DNA from: Thiorhodospira sibirica ATCC 700588
Lineage (GTDB): Bacteria > Pseudomonadota > Gammaproteobacteria > Ectothiorhodospirales > Ectothiorhodospiraceae
Assembly: GCF_000227725.2 (NCBI RefSeq)
Contig: NZ_MU255056.1
Span: 1,122,324 to 1,186,323, forward strand
Reading direction: 5' to 3'
Length of the DNA stretch: 64,000 bases
Positions 8,555 to 16,322 of the stretch are shown in pieces (positions within the stretch are counted from its first letter, which is position 1; each line of letters begins with the position of its first letter). The notes under the pieces are model-generated. The model was not told the DNA's origin and did not search any database. It saw only the letters and a program-made list of their open reading frames with translations. Made by a program: the position numbers and the translations under genes.

Positions 8555-9869
8555 ATTTTCTTCCGCTGCCCCGCAGACTTTCACCGTCGAACGCCTCAGC
8601 GCAGAAGGGTGTGGTGTGGCACGAATCGAAGGCAAGGCGGTGTTCATCGAAGGCGCCCTGCCCGGTGAACAGGTCAGCGCCCGCTATGTCCGCGGTCAAC
8701 GGCGTTATGATGAGGCGCAACTGATCGAGGTGCTCAGTCCAAGCCCCGCACGGGTTACACCGCCCTGTCCGCATTTTAGCCATTGCGGCGGCTGTGCCTT
8801 GCAGCACCTCGCCCCCGATGCACAAATTCAGGCCAAAGCGCAGATCATGCGCGAACAGCTCGCGCATATCGGTGGGCTTGCTCCGGCGCAGCATCTGCCC
8901 CCGATCACCACTGCGCACACCCTGGGCTATCGACGCAAGGCCCGTTTAAGCGTGAAATATGTAGCCCCCAAAGGCGGCGTGCTGGTGGGTTTTAGGGAAC
9001 GGCGGGGCCATTATCTGGCCGATTTGCAACACTGCCCGATATTGCATCCCCGCGTGGGCGAACGCCTCAACGTGCTCAAAGACCGCCTCACCACGCTGAA
9101 AAAACGCGACCGCATCCCGCAAATTGAACTCGCCGTCGGTGATGATGACCGCCCGGCGCTGATTTTTCGTACCCTGGATGTGCTGGGGGAAGCAGACCGG
9201 GAAACCTTGATCGCCCTGGGCAAAGACTGCGCGATGGACATCTGGCTACAACCCAAAGGCCCTGACAGCGCCGCTCCCTTATGGCCCACCGAGGACGCAG
9301 GTTTGTACTATGCCCATCCGGAATTTGCCGTCACTGTGCGCTTCACGCCGCTGGACTTTATCCAGGTCAACGCCGCCGTCAATCGCCTGATGGTGGCCCA
9401 AGCCATCGCCTTGCTAGCGCTTGAGCCACACCATAAGGTGCTGGATTTATATTGCGGCCTGGGTAACTTCACCCTGCCGCTGGCCAGACACAGCGCCGAG
9501 GTGGTCGGCGTAGAAGGGGAGGCCAGCATGGTCGAACGCGCCCGCGCCAATGCGCAGGCCAATGGGATTCATAATGTGCGTTACTACACCGCCGATCTCA
9601 GCCAGGCACAGGCAGATGCCCCGTGGTCTGGCGAACGTTTTGACCGGGTATTGCTGGACCCGCCGCGAGCCGGGGCAGCAGCCATCTTAGCAAACATCGC
9701 CGCCACCCAGGCCGAACGCATCGTCTATGTCTCCTGCAACCCCGCCACCCTCGCCCGCGACGCCGCCCAACTGGTTACCCAACACGGCTATCACCTGGAA
9801 GCCGCCGGGGCCATCGACATGTTCCCCCACACCGCCCACGCCGAATCCATCGCCGTGTTTAGCCGCTAA
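8541..9869 (+). CDS. rlmD: 23S rRNA (uracil1939-C5)-methyltransferase
   Basis: A 442-residue SAM-dependent RNA methyltransferase. The start at 8541 (MPGHKFSSAAP) is preferred because it places an N-terminal TRAM domain (about residues 10-68) at the usual position; the open frame extends upstream but only through the exonuclease gene. The [4Fe-4S] ligands are C76, C82, C85 (CPHFSHCGGC) and C165 (LQHCPIL). The SAM motif is VLDLYCGLGNFTLPLA, and the catalytic Cys lies in YVSCNPATLARD. It overlaps the exonuclease gene. Confidence 0.93.
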   Translation: MPGHKFSSAAPQTFTVERLSAEGCGVARIEGKAVFIEGALPGEQVSARYVRGQRRYDEAQLIEVLSPSPARVTPPCPHFSHCGGCALQHLAPDAQIQAKAQIMREQLAHIGGLAPAQHLPPITTAHTLGYRRKARLSVKYVAPKGGVLVGFRERRGHYLADLQHCPILHPRVGERLNVLKDRLTTLKKRDRIPQIELAVGDDDRPALIFRTLDVLGEADRETLIALGKDCAMDIWLQPKGPDSAAPLWPTEDAGLYYAHPEFAVTVRFTPLDFIQVNAAVNRLMVAQAIALLALEPHHKVLDLYCGLGNFTLPLARHSAEVVGVEGEASMVERARANAQANGIHNVRYYTADLSQAQADAPWSGERFDRVLLDPPRAGAAAILANIAATQAERIVYVSCNPATLARDAAQLVTQHGYHLEAAGAIDMFPHTAHAESIAVFSR

Positions 9870-9962
9870 ATACGCCGCAGGGAGCGCGCAGCTAAAGCTC
9901 CGCATTGTCGTTGTATTCTTCCTTTAAGCCGAAAGAATTAAGAGCTTACACCTAGACATGGT

Positions 9963-10154
9963 ATGGTTGGTTTGGCCGGTAAGGCAGTGCATTTTGATGA
10001 GCGGTATTTACAGGTTGATCTAGAGGACGGTCGGCGTATTTCCACACCGTTACATTGGTATCCGCCGTTGGAGCAGACGTCTGTGAAGACACTGCGTGAT
10101 TATCATTTGAATATTGCGGCGATGTTGGAATTTCCGCTAAGCCGCGTTGCGTAG
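9963..10154 (+). CDS. DUF2442 family protein, probably C-terminally truncated
   Basis: A 63-residue protein whose first 45 residues (AVHFDERYLQVDLEDGRRI, then PLHWYPPLEQT) match the DUF2442 fold. Family members normally continue with a GIHWPDLDEDIS-like segment, which is replaced here by an unrelated tail ending SRVA, suggesting a frameshift or truncation. DUF2442 proteins often pair with DUF4160 as a putative toxin-antitoxin module; no partner is visible here. It is preceded by an AGCTTACACCTAG motif at 9943-9955 and by a REP-like GGGAGCGCG stretch near 9880. Confidence 0.55.
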   Translation: MVGLAGKAVHFDERYLQVDLEDGRRISTPLHWYPPLEQTSVKTLRDYHLNIAAMLEFPLSRVA

Positions 10155-10246
10155 AGGTTGCCGCCGGGAGTGCGGGGGAATTCGGCAGGCGGCATCGTTT
10201 CTTCCGGTATATTCAGCGTGGACACGCCAGCGTTTTAAACATCCGC

Positions 10247-11105
10247 TCAACGGCTGTCTTTATACATCAATTGAGTAATCTGCTCGGAAACCAAGCCAAT
10301 CAAAAAAACCGTCACCGCAGCGCTCAGCAAAAAGATGGTAGCCAAGGATAGCCGACCAAAGCTGAGATAGGTGTAGGCATAATACCCGATAGCCAGCAAG
10401 CCATGCGCCAGCGCAACGGGCAAAAACAGCTTAAGCGGTGAGTATAAGGTGCCGATTTTAAAAATAATCAGCAGGAAACGCACCCCCGTCTTTGAACAGG
10501 TGGATATGGCTTTTGCCGATGCGCCTGGCCGCTTTAATGGGGATATACGTCACCGGGTAGCCCGCCCGGAAAAAGGCCATCGTAATCGTGGTGGGATAGG
10601 AAAAGCCATTCGGCAACAGATACAAAAACTCGCGGAACTTATCGGCACGCACCGCCCGCAAGCCGGAGGTCAAATCCTGAATTCTTTGCCCGGTCATGTA
10701 GCTGGCCAGGCGATTATAAAAGCCATTGGCAATGCGGCGCCCGAAACTGGCTTGTGAAGCCCGGTCCCGCGCCCCGACCACCATATCATAACCCGCGTTG
10801 AGCGTATCCAGCAGACGGGGAATATCCGCCGGATCATGCTGCCCATCGGCATCCATAAACACAATCACCTCGCCAGACGCCGCGCGCGCCCCGGTCTTAA
10901 TCGCGGCCCCGTTACCCATGCTGTACGGATGCGAAACCACCTGCGCCCCCGCCGCCTGGGCTTGGGTTGCGGTATCATCGCTCGAGCCATCGTTCACGAC
11001 AATCACCTGGGCATCAGGCCGCGTCTGCAAAATACGGCGCACCACCTCGGCAATACATAATCCTTCATTCTTGGCAGGCAAAACAACGCTGATGGGTATA
11101 GGCAT
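10247..11105 (-). pseudogene. family 2 glycosyltransferase (polyprenyl-phosphate type) with a G5-tract frameshift
   Basis: The upstream part (11105 to 10458) encodes a GT-A domain: SVVLPAKNEG, VVNDGSSDDT, FMDADGQHDP and GNGAAIKTG are the nucleotide-sugar and DXD-type motifs of DPM1/ArnC-like enzymes. Near its end the frame breaks after KSHIHLFKDG, at five G residues (C5 on the plus strand, 10483-10487). One G fewer would join it directly to the 78-residue frame 10483-10247, which holds the two expected C-terminal membrane helices. Read through, the protein is about 285 residues, normal for the family. It is either a recent pseudogene, a slippage switch or a sequencing error. Position near pilA hints at pilin or surface glycan modification. 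Confidence 0.8.
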
Positions 11106-11170
11106 AATCGACGCATCGGTGACATAAGGATTCCCTAACTGTACTACAACGCGTAACGGCGCGCATTAAC

Positions 11171-11346
11171 GTGGCGGCATCTTCCAGATGCCGCATAAAA
11201 ACCAGCGAACGCAAGATGCGTCCGCCACACCGTGGCGGCATCATCTTGATGCCGCAAAAAGAAAGCGACGGCTGGAAGCCGCCGCCACGGGTGGCGGCAT
11301 CATCTTGATGCCGCAAAAGAAAGCGACGGCTGGAAGCCGCCGCCAC
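11171..11346 (+). repeat. tandem array of three REP-like units (family A)
   Basis: Units at 11171-11228, 11232-11288 and 11291-11346. Each starts GTGGCGGCATC and ends CCGCCAC, so the unit is bounded by short inverted repeats. The first hairpin is GCGGCATC-ATCTT-GATGCCGC (or a TTCCA loop), and the second is GCGACGGCTGGAAGCCGCCGC or the GCGAACGCA/TGCGTCCGC type. Such arrays resemble BIMEs. They lie between the divergent glycosyltransferase and pilA genes. Confidence 0.85.
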
Positions 11347-11485
11347 GGTGGCATGGCTAAACAATGCCGACTAAATAAGTCGGCATTGGGCAAGCGTGAC
11401 AACGCACGAAGCAAGTAGGACGCATTTTGTGAGGGATAGGTAAACGGTGCTTGATAATCAAACGCTTGGGATTAAATACCCACAT

Positions 11486-11501
11486 TGGCGCGGTGTATGC
11501 A
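11486..11501 (+). promoter_or_regulatory. sigma-54 (RpoN) promoter candidate for pilA
   Basis: TGGCGCGGTGTATGCA matches the -24/-12 consensus TGGCACGNNNNTTGCW at 10 of 12 defined positions, with the invariant GG and GC at the required spacing. It lies 93 bases before the pilA ATG, giving a leader of about 80 bases. In Pseudomonas pilA is transcribed by RpoN with PilR, so the location fits. Confidence 0.65.
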
Positions 11502-11594
11502 TGGACATTTGCACCCCTGGGATTGCGCAGCATCAGCTGCGCTTTAGACGTCTGGTTTCCAGGCTTTTTTCAATCGTTTATGGAGTGTCCAATA

Positions 11595-12083
11595 ATGAAA
11601 AGACAGTTACAACAAGGCTTTACTTTGATCGAACTGATGATCGTTATTGCGATCATTGGTATTTTGGCGGCGATTGCTTTGCCAGCTTATCAGGATTATA
11701 CAATTAGGGCAAAGATGTCCGAAGTTGTTCTAGCGGCAAGTTCATGCCGTACAACGATCTCTGAGCTTTCTCAAACTGGACTTGCTGCGGCTCCTGCCGC
11801 AAATGGTTTCGGTTGCGGTGAGGATGACACTGGTCCCGTCTCTCAGTACGTTCAAACGATTCAAACTACTGCAGACGGAGTCATCCAAGTTGTGCCTCGT
11901 AATATTGACGGCGCTGTTGATGGTGAAGTTGTTGAGCTGCGTCCGTATACCAATGCAGATGCAACAGTTGCTGCAGTTGGCGCTGATTTTGTGCGCGGTA
12001 CGGCCCAGCCTATTCGTGCATGGCTTTGCGGACCAACGGGTGCTCTCGAAGCCAAATATTTACCGGGTACTTGCCGCGACTAA
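11595..12083 (+). CDS. pilA: type IV major pilin-like protein
   Basis: A 162-residue prepilin. The ATG at 11595 gives a short basic leader MKRQLQQG followed by [20 protein letters not shown], the PilD cleavage and N-methylation site with Phe1 and Glu5 of the mature protein. The open frame extends 48 codons upstream, but those residues are not pilin-like. Four cysteines (SSCRTT, GFGCGED, WLCGPT and PGTCRD) could form two disulfides, with the last pair delimiting a C-terminal D-loop. The globular domain is the variable part of the family. The gene stands alone behind a sigma-54-like promoter and before an intrinsic terminator at 12226. Confidence 0.92.
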   Translation: MKRQLQQGFTLIELMIVIAIIGILAAIALPAYQDYTIRAKMSEVVLAASSCRTTISELSQTGLAAAPAANGFGCGEDDTGPVSQYVQTIQTTADGVIQVVPRNIDGAVDGEVVELRPYTNADATVAAVGADFVRGTAQPIRAWLCGPTGALEAKYLPGTCRD

Positions 12084-12110
12084 TTAGCAGCTAAATGGGA
12101 ATGGAATTGT

Positions 12111-12204
12111 GGGGACAGTATACTTAATTCCCCTGACTGATCCTGCCTCGGAGTTCCGGGGAGTTCCGGGGACATATACTTAATTCCCCTGACTGATCCT
12201 GCCT
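12111..12204 (+). repeat. two direct repeats of a GGGGACA...TACTTAATTCCCC motif
   Basis: A segment of about 37 bases (GGGGACA(G)TATACTTAATTCCCCTGACTGATCCTGCCT) occurs at 12111-12148 and 12168-12204, separated by two copies of GGAGTTCCGG. Very similar sequences are commonly found next to REP-associated tyrosine transposase (RAYT) genes in gammaproteobacteria; no RAYT gene is present here. Confidence 0.7.
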
Positions 12205-12225
12205 GACCACAGGCACCCACCATCC

Positions 12226-12259
12226 AGCCCCCGAGGTTAGCGCCTCGGGGGCTTTTTTC
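12226..12259 (+). terminator. rho-independent terminator after pilA
   Basis: A perfect 11-bp stem AGCCCCCGAGG / CCTCGGGGGCT with loop TTAGCG, followed by a run of T. It lies 143 bases after the pilA stop. Confidence 0.85.
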
Positions 12260-12331
12260 TGTGGTAGGCAACCACCACCCAGCCCCGCCATCGCCTCCCC
12301 AAACCCCCGGCAGATCGACTAGACTTGCCGC

Positions 12332-12517
12332 ATGGCCACCGACACCCCCGATCCATCCAACCCGGAGACATCCACCAACGCCTCCCCGCGCCAATGGCAC
12401 CGGGTCTTCGGCCTGGCGCTGGTCGATCTGTTCGCCGATGCCCCATGGGTGGTGGAACTGGAGCTGGAACTGGCCCTGAAAAGCCAACTGCTCGATGTCG
12501 CCATCATCGAAACTTAA
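12332..12517 (+). pseudogene. N-terminal remnant of a Rpn/PD-(D/E)XK-like protein
   Basis: A 61-residue frame. Its part RQWHRVFGLALVDLFADAPW followed by VVELELELALKSQLLDV resembles the beginning of larger hypothetical proteins with a Rpn-like nuclease core found in sulfur bacteria and cyanobacteria. It ends abruptly (IIET*) where a hairpin-rich segment begins at about 12520, so the rest was probably lost. The assignment rests on resemblance of this N-terminus only. Confidence 0.45.
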
Positions 12518-12519
12518 CA

Positions 12520-12880
12520 ACCACCGGCTGAAAGCCGGTGGGTTAAAGTAACGGACTGAAAGTCCGGATACGCGTCGACTAAACGACGCGTCCTAGCTGA
12601 CACCGTGCCAAATCAAGGGACATCTGAAAACCACCGACGCCCAACAATGTTTTTTCAACACGGTACCTTCTCTGCTCAATGTCCTGTAACCCAGCGATGA
12701 TCTGAAGCCCTGGCATTTTTAGCTGGTTTCGCTTCAACATGCGTCTATTTCTAATCACAGAAGGACTGTTTTGGAACCCTACTCTTTCACCACAGGCTTA
12801 TACGCACTTTATCTGCGGGCCAGAAGGCTTGAGATGAAATCTGCCCGCCTGAAAGGCGGGGGTTTAAACCTTAAGTATGG
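12520..12880 (+). other. non-coding stretch with hairpins at both ends, possible non-autonomous IS200/IS605-like element
   Basis: About 360 bases without a convincing gene. The left edge has three close hairpins: CCACCGGC-TGAA-AGCCGGTGG, CGGACT-GAAA-GTCCGG and ACGCGTCG-ACTAAA-CGACGCGT. The right edge has GCCCGCC-TGAAA-GGCGGG followed by GGTTTAAACC. It separates a truncated N-terminal gene fragment from a gene lacking its N-terminus, as an insertion would. Confidence 0.5.
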
Positions 12881-12913
12881 AAATTAAAGGAATCTTTCTC
12901 GGTCACCCCCCAC

Positions 12914-13996
12914 ATGGATCGTCTCCCGGCTCCCAATGGTTGGCTTGATCCGCCTTTCACCCTCGCTGCTTTTGTCATTTGGGGTGGTTTGGTTGCTTGC
13001 ATGTTTTGGCTGCGTAAAAAAATGCCAGTCCTGGCATTCGGGCTCATGTTTTTTCTCGCTGGGCATTTGCTCGAATCAACTTTCCTTAATTTAGAGCTGT
13101 ATTTTGCTCATCGAAACTATGTACCGGCATTCGGACTGTACTTCGCGCTGGTTTATAGCCTCACTCAAATCCCCAAACAATATATTAAACTTGCGTGGGT
13201 TGGCTTTACAGGTTATTTGGTACTGTTTGCATTCGTATTGTATCAAGTCACATCGGGATGGAGTAACCTTTATACCGCATCACATTTTTGGTTTGAAAAA
13301 AACCCCTATTCTGAACGTGCCACGCAGTTATTAGCCAACCAACTCATTGCAAACGGGGATTTTATCGGGGCGCGGCGTATCTTTGATAAAGCCGCCGAGC
13401 GCAGTCCATCGGTTGCCATGTTGCAGATTCAACGCACGCAATTTTGCAGGGAGCAAGAAGCTGAGTTTCCTGACTTACTCAAGGAAACAGAGGAAAAGCT
13501 CAGAGTCGCTGCTTACCATCAATTCGCCGCCATCGAGCTTTTCAAAATTAGCCATCAATACAACCCCGAAACATCTGCAAATTCAACATGCCCACCGCGC
13601 GACTATGATGCATTCGCTCGTTTGGTGCAAGCATTGCTGGATAACCCGCTTTATGCCGAAAATGACTTCACCCATGGCTACCTGATCGCGACGCTTGGCT
13701 TGATTGCCGTTCACCGTGACGACGATCTTGAGCGCGGCGCCGACTTATTTGAACAGGCATTCGCGATTTATCCCGCCCAGGATTTCGCGACCTATGGGGC
13801 TTTCATGATGGGGAACCTGGGTCAATTTGAAAGAGCCTATGCGTTTCTTGACAGCGCGCGCGAACTCGCGCCAAAGCAGCCATTTAAACGCATCGAGCGT
13901 TTGCGGCATTATGATGAGGTGCAAACGGTTATTGAAGCGGCGCAAGCAATGAGCGAGCAATCAGAAACACCCGTTGACACATTGCAGATGCCATAA
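12914..13996 (+). CDS. 5'-truncated membrane protein with TPR-like C-terminus (putative pilin-modifying GT-C family)
   Basis: A 360-residue frame. The first part has two or three membrane helices and contains FFLAGHLLESTFLNLELYF then HRNYVPAFGLYFAL, a signature of large bacterial membrane proteins with a GT-C (O-mannosyltransferase/TMTC-like) N-terminal half and a TPR C-terminal half. Here the catalytic N-terminal 250-300 residues are missing: the frame begins only 30-40 bases after the hairpin-rich segment at 12520-12880. From about residue 120 the protein is alpha-helical and TPR-like (ATQLLANQLIANGDFIGARR). Genes of this type often follow pilin genes and are suspected of glycosylating pilins; the truncated product is unlikely to be active. 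Confidence 0.6.
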   Translation: MDRLPAPNGWLDPPFTLAAFVIWGGLVACMFWLRKKMPVLAFGLMFFLAGHLLESTFLNLELYFAHRNYVPAFGLYFALVYSLTQIPKQYIKLAWVGFTGYLVLFAFVLYQVTSGWSNLYTASHFWFEKNPYSERATQLLANQLIANGDFIGARRIFDKAAERSPSVAMLQIQRTQFCREQEAEFPDLLKETEEKLRVAAYHQFAAIELFKISHQYNPETSANSTCPPRDYDAFARLVQALLDNPLYAENDFTHGYLIATLGLIAVHRDDDLERGADLFEQAFAIYPAQDFATYGAFMMGNLGQFERAYAFLDSARELAPKQPFKRIERLRHYDEVQTVIEAAQAMSEQSETPVDTLQMP

Positions 13997-14029
13997 GGTA
14001 ACCTGATTATTAATATAGCTCAGCCCGTT

Positions 14030-14285
14030 TAAGGAGGTGATGCGGCATGGGGGTTTGCGCACCGCCGCCTTACCCAGCTGAGGAAACATCGCAGCAAGAT
14101 CGAAGCGGCGATTGAAGCGATAGCAGAACTCGCCGAGGTAGCGCGGCAGATGCTTGCCGCTGATGTGATGATAGGAACCCCGCAGGCTGTTTTTTTGACG
14201 TTGCCCAGCACGGTGTTGAGCCACTGAAACTCAGGAATCTCCAGGCTGTGGTGGCCGCCACCGGTGACGATGGGTAGTGCTCGAA
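14030..14285 (-). pseudogene. fragment of an IS1595-family (ISXO2-like) transposase
   Basis: Read on the minus strand this gives the last 80 or so residues of an ISXO2-type transposase: SLRGSYHHISGKHLPRYLGE followed by FCYRFNRRFDLAAMFPQLGKA, with the residues before it in a shifted frame (LEIPEFQWLNTVLGNVK). The upstream catalytic part is absent. It is a scar in the decayed pilin region. Confidence 0.75.
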
Positions 14286-14353
14286 TTCGGCACTGACGAG
14301 CGCACGGCGATGGAGGGAACCTTGTTCGGTGAGCCGCACCCGCGCTTGCCCCC

Positions 14354-14740
14354 GTGGTGCTCGCCGCACAGATTGCCGAGGATCCGTGGATTGCCTGGTT
14401 GCAGGCGCAGCAGGTGTTGGCACAGGTGGTCTATGATGACCCGGCAAGCCCGCAGCGCCCGGAGATTGAGGATACCTCAGATCGCAACTGGACACCGGAG
14501 ATGCAACGCGCCTGGCCGCCTTTCATCATGGGTGTGAGTGAATTGTGGTTAGGCCTGATTGCTGAGTATCAGCAAGACCCTGAACTGCCCAAGGATGCCC
14601 TGGCACGCTATCAGGCCTTGAGTGATACGCTGGATCAGCTCTGGCGGCATCAAGGCGGCCATGCCTTGATCCATCACTTAAGCGCTATATTTGCTTATCG
14701 TGAGGTCGACATCATCCGCCGCGAAACCTTCCGCTTCTAA
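14354..14740 (+). CDS. hypothetical protein (about 128 aa), possibly truncated at the N-terminus
   Basis: A frame starting at GTG with an acidic, Trp-rich sequence (AQIAEDPWIAWLQAQQVLAQ at the beginning; WPPFIMGVSELWLGLIAEYQ in the middle). It is alpha-helical, with no signal peptide or membrane helix. No family is recognised. Because it starts beside a transposase fragment, the true N-terminus may have been lost. Codon use resembles neighbouring genes, which supports it being real. Confidence 0.5.
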   Translation: MVLAAQIAEDPWIAWLQAQQVLAQVVYDDPASPQRPEIEDTSDRNWTPEMQRAWPPFIMGVSELWLGLIAEYQQDPELPKDALARYQALSDTLDQLWRHQGGHALIHHLSAIFAYREVDIIRRETFRF

Positions 14741-14754
14741 CCCGCAAATTCAAG

Positions 14755-14880
14755 GAAGGGTGGCGCGTAGCCCCTGGGACCGCGTAGCACCAGCTACGCA
14801 TCGAGGCCGCAGGCCTCGCGGGGGTTTATTAAAGCGTATTAAATGCGGAGCTTAAGCTCCACGCCCCCAGGGACGGCAAG
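14755..14880. repeat. hairpin-rich repeat (family B)
   Basis: Contains CGCGTAGC-ACCA-GCTACGC, CGAGGCC-GCA-GGCCTCG and GCGGAGCTTAAGCTCCACGC. Related GGGAGCGCG...AGC...GCGCA hairpins occur near 9880, 15533-15660, 32863, 33404, 52813-52950 and 61751. It fills the gap between a hypothetical gene and the convergent PD-(D/E)XK gene. Confidence 0.6.
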
Positions 14881-14889
14881 CACGATGTT

Positions 14890-15450
14890 TTATTGAGGCG
14901 GCAAAAAAGTTTCGATGATATCACCCTTGCGTTGCAACACGGTCACGCCTTGAGAGAGCGCCTGTTGTTTTAACTCATCATAGATCGAGAAGCTCGCTAG
15001 CACGAGATGATGTCGATAATCTTTGTACATGGGAAACAGCGTTTTAAAGTTTGTATACTTGCTGGTTAAGAGCTTTTTTAAATCGGCTTCATGGGCTTTA
15101 TATTTGACTTCGATAATAGCGACATCTTCGCCATTGACCATCACAATATCGAACTCATCTTCCACTTTATCTGCGCTGCGCGTTAAGTTTTTATCAATAA
15201 AATCATAACGAATCCCGCCCAGCTCTTGAGTGTCTTTGAGTGAGTTAAAAAAGAACTCTTCGGTGATTTCGCCCAGGTTGCGACCAAAGGCGCCGATCAT
15301 TTCGCCGATTTTTTGAAGCTTACGATCAGTTTCGGCCATTTGGGCATCAGTCTTGGCAAACTGAGCATCGGTTTTAGCCATTTGGGCATCGGTTTTAGCC
15401 TGAGCAACCGCGAGACTGGCAACCAGTGCTTTGAGTTCATCATCAGTCAT
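14890..15450 (-). CDS. PD-(D/E)XK nuclease-like protein with heptad repeats (DUF3782-type)
   Basis: A 186-residue protein. The start at 15450 (MTDDELKALV) is chosen because AAGGAGA lies 7 bases upstream; the frame extends further but codes repeat DNA. Residues about 17-45 are a coiled coil built from near-identical 7-residue units (AKTDAQM, AKTDAQF, AKTDAQM, AETDRKL). The C-terminal domain has DEFDIVMVNG...IIEVKYKA, the Asp and Glu-x-Lys of a PD-(D/E)XK core. Such proteins are common in cyanobacteria and gammaproteobacteria and are often multi-copy. Nuclease function is inferred, not shown. Confidence 0.7.
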   Translation of the reverse strand: MTDDELKALVASLAVAQAKTDAQMAKTDAQFAKTDAQMAETDRKLQKIGEMIGAFGRNLGEITEEFFFNSLKDTQELGGIRYDFIDKNLTRSADKVEDEFDIVMVNGEDVAIIEVKYKAHEADLKKLLTSKYTNFKTLFPMYKDYRHHLVLASFSIYDELKQQALSQGVTVLQRKGDIIETFLPPQ

Positions 15451-15532
15451 AGGGATGTCTCCTTTTTTATGTGCAGTGCGATCAGTTAAATGTGCTGATG
15501 ATACCTCAAAAAACTCACCCGTAAGGAAGCCT

Positions 15533-16322
15533 CTGCCGGGAGCGCGTAGCACTCTGGGATCGCGCAGCACCCGCTGCGCATTTGATACGCTTTAAACCCC
15601 ACGAGGCCTGCGGCCTCGGTGCGCAGCGGGTGCTGCGCGGTCCCAGGGGGCTTGTGTTTGCGTGGTAGGCGGGGTAGAGTAGCCACGCGGTGGCCGTTAC
15701 GGCTGCTGCGCGGGATTGGCATCCCATGAAGAAGCGGAAAAGCCGCTTTGATGCGGTTTTTTTGTGTCTGTTATCTTTACTGCGCGCTTCTCGCTCCATG
15801 CGGGTGGCTGTATGTGGGCGTCTTCGACGCGCCAGACTTCTTCCTGGTATGCCAACCCATACAGTCGCCTGCGCCCCTTTAAGGGGGCACAGGAATTTAT
15901 ACACTTGTATGGAGTTGGCTAATCTAATGAACACCGTTAACCCTTCTGTGATTCCCTTTCAGTTTGATCATCTCGACATCCGCGTTTTGCTGCTGGACGG
16001 TCAGCCGTGGTTTATTGCCAAGGATGTGGCCGTTGCGCTGGGGTATCGAGACACCATTAACGCAATAAAAACACACTGCAAATATGCTAAGTCATTGAAT
16101 GATATAGGGGTGGCGATTCGCCACCCCTATACAGATCAAGCACTTAGGCTTGATCCGCAAACCAAACTCATCCCCGAACCTGACGTTTACCGTTTAATTC
16201 TGCGCTCAAAATTGCCCAGCGCAGCGCGCTTTGAGGCGTGGGTGATGGAGGAGGTCTTACCGACCATCCGGCGCACCGGCGGCTATTCTGGTATACCTGA
16301 CACACCTGCCGACCGCTGCCAC
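15533..16322 (+). mobile_element. duplicated Bro-N module, copy 1
   Basis: About 790 bases nearly identical to 52825-53578: a family B palindrome (GCGCAGCACCCGCTGCGC and the CGAGGCCTGCGGCCTCG stem), a conserved leader beginning ATGAAGAAGCGGAAAAGCCG, and the coding sequence of the Bro-N domain. Flanks differ. The leader resembles conserved ash/Icd-like leader sequences of P4-type satellites (GCGACGCGCCAG... then ACAGTCGCCTGCGCCCC), so a phage or satellite origin is likely (inference). Confidence 0.7.

Noticed and set aside
9963..10154. a complete DUF4160-DUF2442 toxin-antitoxin pair
   Set aside because: The DUF2442 protein is short and its C-terminus is not family-like, and no DUF4160 gene is readable on either side.
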